From Microbacterium ureisolvens (GTDB lineage: Bacteria > Actinomycetota > Actinomycetes > Actinomycetales > Microbacteriaceae), in the NCBI RefSeq assembly GCF_015278315.1, contig NZ_JADIJE010000005.1, positions 186,001 to 250,000 of the forward strand: a stretch of 64,000 nucleotides of DNA, read 5' to 3'. Each line of letters opens with the position of its first letter. Position 1 is the stretch's first letter. Positions 35,501 to 42,442 of the stretch are shown here, one piece after another. Below the pieces are notes generated by a model, which did not search any database, was not told the DNA's origin, and saw only the letters and a program-made list of their open reading frames with translations. A program made the position numbers and the translations under genes.

Positions 35501-36320
35501 CTCCGAGGTGGCGCGGGTCGTCACACTCGTGGTCGAGCACGCGGTGAACCGGGGGACCGAGTCGCTCATGGTGGTCACGGCCAGCGCGCGGCACGCCGAG
35601 CGCGTCCGGGCCGCCGTCGAGTCGGCGTTCGCGGGCCGCTCGGACGTCGCGGACTTCGTCTCACGCGACACGGCGGAGCCGTTCTCGGTGCTGACCCTCG
35701 AGGAATCGGTCGCCGAGAGCCGCGACCGCGTGATCTTCTCGCTGGGCTTCGGCCTCACCAAGCACGGCCGCGTGCTGAGCGACTTCGGCGACCTCTCGTC
35801 GCCCGACGGCGAGCGACTGCTCACGGTGGGGATGACCCGCGCGCGGCGCTCGATGGTCATCGTGTCGTCGATCCGCCCGTCCGCCTTCGACGACGGGCGT
35901 CTCGAGTACGGCGCCGCGACCCTCATGTCGATCCTCGGAGGCCTCGCCGCGCGCTCGCGCGAAGCACGCCTCGAAGACCTCGCCGACCCGTTGACCCGCG
36001 CGCTCGCGCGCGAGCTGCGGCGCGCCGGCCTCTCGGTGGACGTGCACTACCGAGGCCTCCTGCCGCTCGTGGCGCAGTACGACGGCAAGGCGGTCGTCGT
36101 CGAGAGCGACCCCGAGACCATCGGCGAATCGCTGCGGGAGTCGCTGCGCCTGCGCCCGCAGATCCTGCGGCGGCTGGGCTGGCACTACGTGCGCGTGCAC
36201 TCCTTCGACCTCTACCGCGATCCCGCCGACGTGGCGCAGCGCATCGCGGCGATGCTCGGGGTGCCGCCCGACGCCCCCCGCGTCGACAGCGAGACGCAGC
36301 CCCTCGATGTCGTCGAGTGA
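32532..36320 (+). CDS. Very large SF1 helicase-like protein with degenerate ATPase motifs
   Basis: 1262 aa from GTG 32532; GTG 32556 with GGAG upstream is an alternative. A long N-terminal region (1-300) resembles the DUF4011-type part of actinobacterial SF1 helicases. The Walker A position reads LPGTGGTQT (312-320), with the essential Lys replaced by Gly317. Motif II reads VVLADAGAL (about 836-843) instead of a D-E pair. Motif III GDPVTQKP, motif V-like SLGFGLTKHGR and motif VI VGMTRARRSM survive, and a PD-(D/E)XK-like C-terminus (AVVVESDPETIGESL, then WHYVRVHS) follows. It is a full-length open frame without frameshifts, so it is kept by selection but probably not an ATP-driven helicase. 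A 3' small gene overlaps its stop. Confidence 0.88.
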   Translation: MWRAERSAVLGRADAERGYDVTPGDLGLAEPDVTVVHVAQSERDRLRVQSADLGGRSTLLHFVDGQDAAIEITKAHPGSLPQFITGRSTLLSNLFRDEVALRNARLAAERITAKDQELRTTRGLDAVRLAVGLANWRIGGVAWSAPVLLRPLAIRRHHGDFELKLHGTFSVNPELIRALRTHFGILLDAAGLAALAYEGGVFKPQPVIDHLRALTASTETFVVKPRLLVSSFADVGGDMALDAADLDHRILNALAGHVADRESLTIRRDGPQPANPDERPPGADTLLLDADSEQERVLARIADGQSLVVHTLPGTGGTQTVINAVGALVRDGKRVLVVSARRSTLDGVRHRLAGIGLPGLAVSPERLQRDLIRAIGRNEKAEAPKVADIDDALVRLRGVLRDYRSAVTARHPDFGVSVLDILRELAALSEKGVAPATEARFDAEALARLATTRADAAAKLAAAARLGEFRFGPDDSPWYGVTFATVEQARATHALAGKLHRSDVPTLLERGYELIAQTRMRPFQTVAELGVYLRLLRGIRDSLDRFSLTVFERPLGELIQAHAPRRDAPEMNGANRRRLRRLSREYLRPGVHVPDMYEALLRVQQQRTEWQRHVDMGVTPEVPLGLADVQVAWQRVDAELAELDAVLGRSDADRLGTIPVKQLVRTLAGLAADSDVFDNLKERATLRSELAAMGLEPLLLELSVRHVPEDHVAAELEFAWWQSALEVLLRTDRAVLGANTAVVDRLERDFRLVDEAHAAASGPLLAAHLATQWRIGIVDHAAEAEGLKRALKRGAITPAELAAVAPELSRTLAPVWLASPYEVPRIPESVSFDVVVLADAGALCLAEASPALRRAGQIVAFGDPVTQKPTPFLVAAGSPVTAAVPASGNGNGTGNGVAAPGPESGEEVPFDSTSVFERLAELLPVETLTRSYRAGGEDLAALVNDAFYGGELVSLPWAGSYLGRGSLAVDYVEGGHGTPDPVTGAVESPDSEVARVVTLVVEHAVNRGTESLMVVTASARHAERVRAAVESAFAGRSDVADFVSRDTAEPFSVLTLEESVAESRDRVIFSLGFGLTKHGRVLSDFGDLSSPDGERLLTVGMTRARRSMVIVSSIRPSAFDDGRLEYGAATLMSILGGLAARSREARLEDLADPLTRALARELRRAGLSVDVHYRGLLPLVAQYDGKAVVVESDPETIGESLRESLRLRPQILRRLGWHYVRVHSFDLYRDPADVAQRIAAMLGVPPDAPRVDSETQPLDVVE

Positions 36321-36525
36321 CCGGCAGCGGATCGAACGCGTCAAGGGCTCCCGGAGGGCGAAGCTGACCCCGGCGCCGGGGACGACGTCCGAGCCGGTCC
36401 CCGCCGATGAGAAGATGACGGATGCCGCGCCCCCGGCGGGCCGCGAAGGCCAGGGGAACGCGGCATCCGATTCCGGCGGTCCGAACGACGAGCGCCTGCG
36501 GCGCGACGTCCCGCCGCACTATTAG
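36307..36525 (+). CDS. Small hypothetical protein (72 aa) ending DERLRRDVPPHY
   Basis: The ATG lies inside the 3' end of the helicase-like gene (14-bp overlap), suggesting translational coupling. The protein is hydrophilic and Pro/Asp-rich, with a basic start (RQRIERVKGSRRAKLTPAPG) and a C-terminal NDERLRRDVPPHY motif. I recall similar tails in small actinobacterial proteins next to this type of helicase, though I cannot verify this. Its stop overlaps the end of convergent mscL by 4 bp. Function unknown. Confidence 0.6.
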   Translation: MSSSDRQRIERVKGSRRAKLTPAPGTTSEPVPADEKMTDAAPPAGREGQGNAASDSGGPNDERLRRDVPPHY

Positions 36526-36956
36526 AGGTTGGGCGACCTCGGAGCGGTGCCCTGCGCCTCGAGCAGGTCGCGGATCTGCACGAGCAGCTCCTGCTCGGTG
36601 GGAAGCTTCGGCTCCTCGTCGGCGGGCGTGATGCCGGCCTTCGCGGCGGCGCGCTCCTTGAGCCTGTTCATCGGGTAGACGAAGACGAAGTACACGACCA
36701 CCGCGACGGCGAGGAAGTTGACGATCGCACCCAGGATTAGGCCGATCGGGAAGTCGGTGGTGCCGCCGCGCACGTTCGGCACCGCGATGATGATGTCGTT
36801 GAGGCTGTCGGCCTGGAAGATGAGGGCGATCAGCGGATTGATGAGCCCGGTGACGATCGCGTTGACGATGCCGGTGAACGCCGCACCGATGACGACCGCG
36901 ACGGCCAGGTCGATGACGTTCCCGCGCAGGATGAACTCTTTGAAGCCCTTGATCAC
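36522..36956 (-). CDS. mscL: Large-conductance mechanosensitive channel
   Basis: A 144-aa MscL. IKGFKEFILRGNVIDLAVAV is the conserved N-terminal helix and start of TM1; the glycine-rich TM1 pore is VVIGAAFTGIVNAIVTGLINPLI. The periplasmic loop carries NVRGGTTDFPIG. TM2 is LILGAIVNFLAVAVVVYFVFVYPMNRL and the cytoplasmic helical bundle is PTEQELLVQIRDLLEAQ. It opens under membrane tension to release solutes during hypo-osmotic shock. Start GTG at 36956; longer frames upstream run into the FmdB gene and are not supported. Confidence 0.95.
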   Translation of the reverse strand: MIKGFKEFILRGNVIDLAVAVVIGAAFTGIVNAIVTGLINPLIALIFQADSLNDIIIAVPNVRGGTTDFPIGLILGAIVNFLAVAVVVYFVFVYPMNRLKERAAAKAGITPADEEPKLPTEQELLVQIRDLLEAQGTAPRSPNL

Positions 36957-37002
36957 GTGCAGTACCCCCCTGGGTGTCTCCCGCGCCGGGGGCTCCGGCT
37001 GA

Positions 37003-37296
37003 TCAGGTTCCGGACGACGCGGGCGAGGCCTTCGCCTCGGACTTCGATGATGTCGAAGTCGACGAGGAGGCGCCACTCGCGGCATCCGATCCGCCGCCGC
37101 CCGCGCCCGTCTTGGCACCCGCACGGGAGTCGGTGCGGTAGAAGCCCGAGCCGTTGAAGGTCACGCCGATCGAGCCGTACTCCTTGCGCAGCGCGCCGCC
37201 GCACTCGGGGCATTCGGTCAGAGTCGGGTCGGCGAAGGACTGCACGGCGTCGAAGCGGTGACCGCACTGCTTGCAGGCGTAGGCGTAGGTGGGCAT
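37003..37296 (-). CDS. FmdB family zinc-ribbon protein
   Basis: A 97-aa protein. The N-terminal zinc ribbon MPTYAYACKQCGHRFD carries C-x-x-C and TECPECGG the second C-x-x-C, followed by VTFNGSGFYRTD, the FmdB/CxxC signature. A low-complexity Ser/Ala/Lys-rich tail follows. Family members are small putative regulators. In many actinobacteria the gene sits between mscL and the 5-formyltetrahydrofolate cyclo-ligase gene, as here. Confidence 0.92.
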   Translation of the reverse strand: MPTYAYACKQCGHRFDAVQSFADPTLTECPECGGALRKEYGSIGVTFNGSGFYRTDSRAGAKTGAGGGGSDAASGASSSTSTSSKSEAKASPASSGT

Positions 37297-37316
37297 TGCT
37301 CTCTCGGTTCTGGCTG

Positions 37317-37913
37317 TCAGCGCCGCGTGGGCGCGAGGGTGATGGTCCGCGTCGGCGTGACGACGCCGGTGACGGGCTGGTCGTGGACGTCGCTGGGCAC
37401 CTCGTCGACGAACTCGGAGTCGAACACGACGGCGTAGACGGGCGGGCACCGCTCCATCGAGCCGAGCGTCTTGTCGTAGAACCCGCGTCCCCAGCCGAGC
37501 CGCATGCCGTTGCGATCGACGCTGGCTGCGGGGATCACGAGGAGGTCGACGTCGTTGACGGCGATCGGCCCCAGCAGCTCGCCGACGGGTTCGGGGAGTC
37601 CGTACATGCCTTCGGCGATGTCGCCGTCGGCCGTGGCGACCGACCAGTCGAGCAGGCCGTCGGCGCGCGTGACAGGAAGGAGGACACGGATGCCTCGTCC
37701 CACGGCATCCGCCACGAACGAACGCGTGCCCGGCTCTGCGGTGGTCGACAGGAAGCACGAGATCGACCGCGCGCCGTGCTCTGCCACGAGGGCGTCGAGC
37801 TGCTGGTGGATGCCGGCCTCGGCGTTCTCGCGTGCCTGCTCGGAGAGCAGCTGGCGGCGCTCGCGGAGCTCCGCTCGCAGCGCGCGCTTCGCATCGGCGA
37901 TCGCGTCGGACAT
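37317..37913 (-). CDS. 5-formyltetrahydrofolate cyclo-ligase
   Basis: A 198-aa enzyme that converts 5-formyl-THF to 5,10-methenyl-THF using ATP. The N-terminal basic helix ADAKRALRAELRERRQLLS and the ATP/phosphate-binding RLGWGRGFYDKTLG are diagnostic; LLVIPAASVDRNGMRLG precedes the latter. Length is normal. It is divergent from galU across 77 bp, and its own -10 (TACAAT) lies seven bases from the ATG, so the transcript should be leaderless. Confidence 0.95.
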   Translation of the reverse strand: MSDAIADAKRALRAELRERRQLLSEQARENAEAGIHQQLDALVAEHGARSISCFLSTTAEPGTRSFVADAVGRGIRVLLPVTRADGLLDWSVATADGDIAEGMYGLPEPVGELLGPIAVNDVDLLVIPAASVDRNGMRLGWGRGFYDKTLGSMERCPPVYAVVFDSEFVDEVPSDVHDQPVTGVVTPTRTITLAPTRR

Positions 37914-37920
37914 GCAGTCG

Positions 37921-37926
37921 ATTGTA
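37921..37926 (-). promoter_or_regulatory. -10 element of 5-formyl-THF cyclo-ligase gene (leaderless)
   Basis: TACAAT, a near-consensus -10, ends seven bases before the ATG at 37913 on the minus strand. Confidence 0.55.
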
Positions 37927-37978
37927 CGGGGCCGATATCACACGTCGTCCGCGCGCGGGGAAGGTGCGGCCCGGCACC

Positions 37979-37984
37979 TAGACT
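37979..37984 (+). promoter_or_regulatory. -10 element of galU (leaderless)
   Basis: TAGACT six bases before the galU ATG at 37991. No ribosome-binding site would be present on the mRNA. Confidence 0.5.
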
Positions 37985-37990
37985 CGGGGA

Positions 37991-38878
37991 ATGCCCCACA
38001 CCACGATCAAGGCAGTCATCCCCGCGGCGGGTCTCGGCACCCGCTTCCTCCCCGCAACGAAGGCGATGCCGAAGGAGATGCTCCCCGTCGTCGACAAGCC
38101 GGCGATCCAGTACGTCGTCGAGGAGGCCGCTCAGGCGGGCATCGACGACATCCTGGTGATCATCGGGCGCAACAAGAACGCGATCTCGAACCACTTCGAC
38201 TCGGTGCCCGAGCTCGAGGAGAAGCTCAAGGACAAGGGCGACACCGACCGCCTCCGGCGCGTGCTCGAGTCGAGCGACCTCGCCGACATCCACTTCGTGC
38301 GCCAGGGGGAGCCGAAGGGCCTCGGCCACGCGGTGCTGCGGGCCAAGGCGCACGTCGGCGACTCGTCGTTCGCCGTCATGCTCGGCGACGACCTGATCGA
38401 TGAGCGCGACGAGCTGCTGACGACGATGATCGCCGAGCACGAGCGCACCGGTGCCGCGATCATCGCCCTCATGGAGGTCGACCCCGAGCACATCGACCTC
38501 TACGGCGTGGCCTCGGTGGCCTCCAACAACGGCAACGGCGTGGTGAAGGTCGACGGCCTCGTCGAGAAGCCGAAGGCCGAAGACGCACCGTCCAACCTCG
38601 CGGTGATCGGCCGCTACGTGCTCTCGCCGAACGTCTTCGAGATCCTCGAGCGCACCGAGCCCGGCAAGGGCGGAGAGATCCAGCTCACCGACGCGCTCCA
38701 GGAGCTCGCCACCGACCCCGACGGTCCGGGCGTCTACGGCGTGGTGTTCCGTGGCCGTCGCTACGACACCGGCGATAGGGTGGACTACATCAAGGCCATC
38801 GTGCAGCTCGCGGCCGATCGAGACGATCTCGGTCCCGCGCTGCGTCCCTGGTTCAAGGATTTCGCGGCGAACCTCTGA
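37991..38878 (+). CDS. galU: UTP-glucose-1-phosphate uridylyltransferase
   Basis: A 295-aa GalU. The nucleotide-binding start AGLGTRFLPATKAMPKEM is diagnostic; PAIQYVVEEAAQAGI, GLGHAVLRAKAHVG, FAVMLGDDLI and VEKPKAEDAPSNLAVIGRYVL follow in family order, with GRRYDTGDRVDYIKA near the end. It makes UDP-glucose for envelope glycans and glycolipids. A RimJ-type acetyltransferase and a coiled-coil membrane protein follow on the same strand, an order conserved in actinobacteria. Confidence 0.97.
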   Translation: MPHTTIKAVIPAAGLGTRFLPATKAMPKEMLPVVDKPAIQYVVEEAAQAGIDDILVIIGRNKNAISNHFDSVPELEEKLKDKGDTDRLRRVLESSDLADIHFVRQGEPKGLGHAVLRAKAHVGDSSFAVMLGDDLIDERDELLTTMIAEHERTGAAIIALMEVDPEHIDLYGVASVASNNGNGVVKVDGLVEKPKAEDAPSNLAVIGRYVLSPNVFEILERTEPGKGGEIQLTDALQELATDPDGPGVYGVVFRGRRYDTGDRVDYIKAIVQLAADRDDLGPALRPWFKDFAANL

Positions 38879-38902
38879 CGCCGCCCGTTCGAGGGGGTCT
38901 CG

Positions 38903-39532
38903 TTGGATCTGTCGGCTCCCCGCAGGCACGGATCGGTGGCGATCCGCCTCGTGCGTCAGCGCGATGCGCGCGTGCTGCAGAACGAGCTGCTGGCCAATCG
39001 CGGCTGGCTGCGGCCGTGGGAGGCGACGAGCCCCGACGGGCCCGTCTCGTTCGACATGCGCGTGGGGGTCCGCCGGCTGCTGCAGCAGTACCGTGACGGC
39101 GTCGGCGTGCCGTTCGTCATGGAGTCCGACGGCGAGGTCGCGGGCCAGCTGAACGTGTGGGGCATCGCGCGCGGGTCGCTCGCGTCGGCGACGATCGGCT
39201 ACTGGGTGAGCGAGCGGTTCGCCGGGCGGGGCATCACGCCCACCTCGGTCGCGCTGGCCACCGACATCTGCTTCTCCGAACTCCGGCTTCACCGCATGGA
39301 GATCTGCATCCGCCCCGAGAACCGTGCGAGCCTGCGCGTCGTCGAGAAGCTGGGCTTCCGCTACGAGGGCCTGCGCCGCCGGTTCATCCACATCGACGGC
39401 GACTGGCGGGATCACTACGCGTTCGCCCTGGTGCGCGAGGACGTGCCCGAGGGCGTCCTGCAGCGGTGGGTGTCCGGTCGCGCGCCGCAGGACGCGGCCA
39501 CCGTTCCGCCGGCCGACCGGCTGCACGCGTAG
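38903..39532 (+). CDS. RimJ/RimL-type GNAT N-acetyltransferase
   Basis: A 209-aa GNAT: IRLVRQRDARVLQNELLANR, substrate side VGVPFVMESDGEVAGQLNVW, the acetyl-CoA loop ERFAGRGITPTSVALATD, and RMEICIRPENRASLRVVEKLGF, typical of RimJ-like ribosomal-protein or N-terminal acetyltransferases. TTG start at 38903, 24 bp after galU. The galU-rimJ-membrane protein order is shared with corynebacteria and mycobacteria, where a MoeA-like gene lies between galU and rimJ; that gene is missing here. Confidence 0.9.
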   Translation: MDLSAPRRHGSVAIRLVRQRDARVLQNELLANRGWLRPWEATSPDGPVSFDMRVGVRRLLQQYRDGVGVPFVMESDGEVAGQLNVWGIARGSLASATIGYWVSERFAGRGITPTSVALATDICFSELRLHRMEICIRPENRASLRVVEKLGFRYEGLRRRFIHIDGDWRDHYAFALVREDVPEGVLQRWVSGRAPQDAATVPPADRLHA

Positions 39533-39635
39533 CCCTCCCGCGACGCGCGATCGGTCCACGAGGCGACCGTCCGGATCGCCGGATCGGCTTTCGTGACACG
39601 CGACTCGATACCGGGGGTCGCGGCATCCGGTCCCT

Positions 39636-39641
39636 TACCGT
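39636..39641 (+). promoter_or_regulatory. -10 element of coiled-coil membrane protein gene (leaderless)
   Basis: TACCGT seven bases before the ATG at 39649, the same geometry as other leaderless genes in the window. Confidence 0.4.
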
Positions 39642-39648
39642 GGTCTGC

Positions 39649-40674
39649 ATGGGCGGGCAGGTGCTGGGTGGGGGAGTGATCGTCCTCGTCGCCGTGGTCT
39701 TGTGGCTGGTCTACCTGCTGCCCACGTGGCACAGTCGCCGTCAGTTCGACGCGGCCGAGCGCAACGCCGTCCGGTTGAACCAGGCGCTGCGGGTGCTCGC
39801 CGAGACGAGCGAGACGCCCGAGGAGGTGCGCCTCGAGCTCAACGCGCGCACCGCGGCGGCGCAGCAGCGCCTGGCCAAGCGGGCGCTCGCCGAGCGCGAG
39901 CATGCGGCCCTCGAGGGCGCACGGCTCGACCTCGAGCGCGCCCGCACCGAACGTGAGGTCGCAGAGGCCACGGCTCGTGTCGATCGAGAGCGCGCGCGCA
40001 CCGAGCGGGTCGCCGCCGAGGCGGCAGCCCGGGTGGATCTCGAGCGCGCACGCGCCGCGCGCGCAGCCGCCGAAGCGTCCGCGCGCTCCGAACTCGCCGC
40101 CGCCCGCGCGCTGCCGGCGGCTCGGCGCGCCCGTGCACGGCGCCGCTTCCGGCTGACCTCGACCCTGATCGCCGCGTTCGGCCTCGGACTGACCGCGTGG
40201 GGCGTCTTCGAGACGGTGACCACGGGCGTGCAGACGCTGATGTGGATCGGGGTCGCGATGGTCTCGGCATCCGCTGTCGTCCTCCATCGCCTCTCGCGCG
40301 TGGCCGCGCGTGCAGAGTTGCGGGCGACGGATGCCGCACCCCGGCGCGTCGCGGAGGTGCAGGACGTCACGCTCGAGCCCGCGCAGCGCGCGTGGGCGCC
40401 GCGTGATTTGCCGCGTCCGCTCACGGCATCGGCAGGCTCTCGTGCGGCCGCCGTGCTCGACGCCGAAGCGGCCCGTGCGGCCCTGCGTCAGGCGGCGCTG
40501 GAAGAGGCGATGCTGGCCCGCACGGCCGCCGAGCAGCCGCCGTCGATCGACACCGCGCGCACCGCCCGTCCGGTCGCGTCCGAGAGCGAATACGCCCGGA
40601 TGGGCTACGTCGACGACGCCGAGATCGAGGCGCATGTGCGGCAGCTTCTGACCAGGCGCGCGGCCGGCGAATAG
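39649..40674 (+). CDS. Coiled-coil membrane protein, candidate GLPR-like divisome factor
   Basis: A 341-aa protein: an N-terminal membrane helix (VIVLVAVVLWLVYLLPTW, about 8-26), a long Arg/Ala/Glu coiled coil (about 60-160) with repeated RVDLERARTER-like heptads, two further membrane helices (STLIAAFGLGLTAWGVFETV; MWIGVAMVSASAVVLHRL, about 165-210), and a charged C-terminal tail ending in a conserved-looking MGYVDDAEIEAHVRQLL. Position after galU and rimJ matches the corynebacterial membrane receptor (GLPR) of the gephyrin-like protein Glp, which links to FtsZ and Wag31. Similarity is by context and topology only. Confidence 0.85.
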   Translation: MGGQVLGGGVIVLVAVVLWLVYLLPTWHSRRQFDAAERNAVRLNQALRVLAETSETPEEVRLELNARTAAAQQRLAKRALAEREHAALEGARLDLERARTEREVAEATARVDRERARTERVAAEAAARVDLERARAARAAAEASARSELAAARALPAARRARARRRFRLTSTLIAAFGLGLTAWGVFETVTTGVQTLMWIGVAMVSASAVVLHRLSRVAARAELRATDAAPRRVAEVQDVTLEPAQRAWAPRDLPRPLTASAGSRAAAVLDAEAARAALRQAALEEAMLARTAAEQPPSIDTARTARPVASESEYARMGYVDDAEIEAHVRQLLTRRAAGE

Positions 40675-40740
40675 GCGCGCCCGGAGGGCCCCGCCGATTC
40701 GGAGCGCCCCTTGAACCGTGATAGTGTTTCTGAGGTTCAC

Positions 40741-40813
40741 GGGCCTGTAGCGCAGTTGGTAGCGCGCCTCGTTCGCATCGAGGAGGTCAGGGGTTCGATT
40801 CCCCTCAGGTCCA
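40741..40813 (+). tRNA. tRNA-Ala (anticodon CGC)
   Basis: A 73-nt cloverleaf. Acceptor GGGCCTG/CAGGTCC with A discriminator; D-arm GCGC...GCGC; anticodon stem CCTCG/CGAGG with loop TTCGCAT (CGC); T-arm AGGGG-TTCGATT-CCCCT. CCA is not encoded. A strong hairpin terminator follows within 8 bp. Confidence 0.95.
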
Positions 40814-41779
40814 CCCGGTGAAGGCCCCCGCGATGCGGGGGCCTTCTGGTTTCCGGTCCGGCCAGCGGGGCGGCTTCGGGTATCGCAGGCCGCTTCCCCA
40901 GCCGATCTCCCAGCCCTCGGAGTCGTCGAAGTAGTCCGCGAACGCCACCGGCAGCGCGTGCTCCGGCTCCACGGCGGCCAGCAGGCCCGCGAACCACGCC
41001 GCGTAGTCGGGAGCGTCGTTCGTGACCTCCAGGCGGGGCAGCGCGCCCCGGATGAGCTCGGCCGCCTCGCGGGGCGTCGACATCGCGTCCACCGTGCCCG
41101 CGGCGAACTGCGCTTCGTTCCCCGACGTGTAGTGGATGGCGGGGTCGTCCGGATGCGCGGCGTCGGTCAGGACCGCTCGCCAGAAGAGCCCGGAGGGTGC
41201 GACCCCGGGCCACACGCGGAGCGTGTGATAGCCGCGGCGATGCAGGTCGCGCACGCCCTGCAGGATGCGCACGCCCGTCGACATCCTGAGCACGGAGGCG
41301 ATCTCACGGTGGGCGGCCTCGTCGTAGGCGACGAGCCGCACCTCTTCGACGGCGGTGGGCGTGGCCGCGATGGTGTCGACGGCCGCCGTGATCGCCTCGC
41401 GGCGCGGCCACGCGTACACCCCGGCGCTGATGAGCGGGAACGCGACGCTGCGCGCGCCGAGCTCGTCGGCGACTTCGAGCGAGCGCCGGTAGCTGGACTC
41501 GAGGAGTGCGCGATCGCGCTGCCCGTCACCGTGGTTCGGGCCTACCGTGTGCACGACCCAGCGTGCGGGGAGCCGGCCGGCAGTGGTCCATCCGGCATCG
41601 CCGGTGGCAAGGCCGTCGGGGAAGCGCGCGATGCAGTCCCGCAGGATCTCAGGACCCCCGGCGCGATGGATCGCGCCGTCGACCCCGCCACCGCCCCGCA
41701 TGGCGTTGTTGGCGGCGTTGACGATGGCGTCGGTGGTCTGGGCGGTGATGTCGCCCTGCACGGCGACGAGCGCGGTCAT
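40805..41779 (-). CDS. Macrodomain protein with C-terminal extension
   Basis: A 324-aa protein. Residues 1-165 are a macrodomain: VQGDITAQTTDAIVNAANN, RGGGGVDGAIHRAGG, GDAGWTTAGRLPARWVVHTVGP and FPLISAGVYAWPR, the ADP-ribose-binding signatures of O-acetyl-ADP-ribose/ADP-ribosyl-glutamate hydrolases. The C-terminal half (about 170-324: VRILQGVRDLHRRGYHTLRVWPGVAPSG and on) is a separate unrecognised domain. The frame continues through the tRNA-Ala terminator and its stop overlaps the last 9 bp of the tRNA on the other strand. ATG at 41779. Confidence 0.9.
   Translation of the reverse strand: MTALVAVQGDITAQTTDAIVNAANNAMRGGGGVDGAIHRAGGPEILRDCIARFPDGLATGDAGWTTAGRLPARWVVHTVGPNHGDGQRDRALLESSYRRSLEVADELGARSVAFPLISAGVYAWPRREAITAAVDTIAATPTAVEEVRLVAYDEAAHREIASVLRMSTGVRILQGVRDLHRRGYHTLRVWPGVAPSGLFWRAVLTDAAHPDDPAIHYTSGNEAQFAAGTVDAMSTPREAAELIRGALPRLEVTNDAPDYAAWFAGLLAAVEPEHALPVAFADYFDDSEGWEIGWGSGLRYPKPPRWPDRKPEGPRIAGAFTGWT
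40821..40845 (+). terminator. Terminator of tRNA-Ala, inside the 3' end of the macrodomain gene
   Basis: AAGGCCCCCGC and GCGGGGGCCTT form a perfect 11-bp stem with a 3-nt loop, 8 bp after the tRNA. On the other strand it encodes part of the macrodomain protein's last 15 residues. Confidence 0.8.
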
Positions 41780-41783
41780 GCAC

Positions 41784-42422
41784 TCATTCTTGCGCGCAGA
41801 GGGCCTCGAGCTCGGCGTAGTAGTCGGCGAGCGGGGGCAGACCGACTCCGGCGCGACGTTCGTCGACGGTCGCCTCGTCGGCGATTGGTGTCGCGGGCGA
41901 CGGGCCGTCGTCGCCGCACCCGATCTGCGTGCCGTAGGTCTGCGGATCTCCGGCACCGACGGCGACGCGGTCGGTGAGGTAGGCGAGGTTCCCGCCGGAC
42001 GCGTCGCCGTTCTCGACGGCGACGCGGAGCCACTCCAGCGCCTCTCGCTGGAAGGCGGGGTCGTGGTCGGAGTGCTGAGCGATCGCCCACGCCGCGTCTT
42101 CGGCTTCCTCTCCGACGAGCGAGTACGTCGGCCAGCCGTGAGCTTCGATGATCTCGCGGAGCCGCTCGGTGCGCTCTTCGTCGGTGCCCTCGCCGTCGCC
42201 GGTGTGCCGGTCGGCCTGATCCTGCGCGAGCATGGTGAGGAGCTCGGCCGACAGCGCGGCATCGAAGCTCGACGGCGTCCACGACGCGGCCGGAGTGGGT
42301 TGCGCCGTGACGCGTGTCGGCTGCGGCTGGGGTGCCGAATCGGGCTCCGCCGGGACCCCGCACGCGACGAGCACGCCGGCCACTGCAAGCAGTGCCGTGG
42401 CGGCGAGCCGGCGTCGGGACAT
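41784..42422 (-). CDS. Lipoprotein with DUF6624-like domain
   Basis: A 212-aa exported lipoprotein: RRRLAATALLAVAGVLVACG with lipobox V-A-C at about residue 21, a Pro/Gln/Thr linker, then a helical domain with REIIEAHGWPTYSLVGEEAEDAAWAIAQHSDHDP and GGNLAYLTDRVAVGAGDPQTYGTQ, which matches my memory of the DUF6624 family (function unknown). It follows hemL by 20 bp on the same strand and precedes the macrodomain gene by 4 bp. ATG at 42422 with GGAGGA. Confidence 0.85.
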   Translation of the reverse strand: MSRRRLAATALLAVAGVLVACGVPAEPDSAPQPQPTRVTAQPTPAASWTPSSFDAALSAELLTMLAQDQADRHTGDGEGTDEERTERLREIIEAHGWPTYSLVGEEAEDAAWAIAQHSDHDPAFQREALEWLRVAVENGDASGGNLAYLTDRVAVGAGDPQTYGTQIGCGDDGPSPATPIADEATVDERRAGVGLPPLADYYAELEALCAQE

Positions 42423-42442
42423 CGTCGTCCTCCTCGAGCGTG

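Noticed and set aside
33618..35594. 658-codon minus frame opposite the helicase-like gene
   Set aside because: Composition-driven shadow; the plus-strand protein keeps recognisable helicase motifs through the same region.
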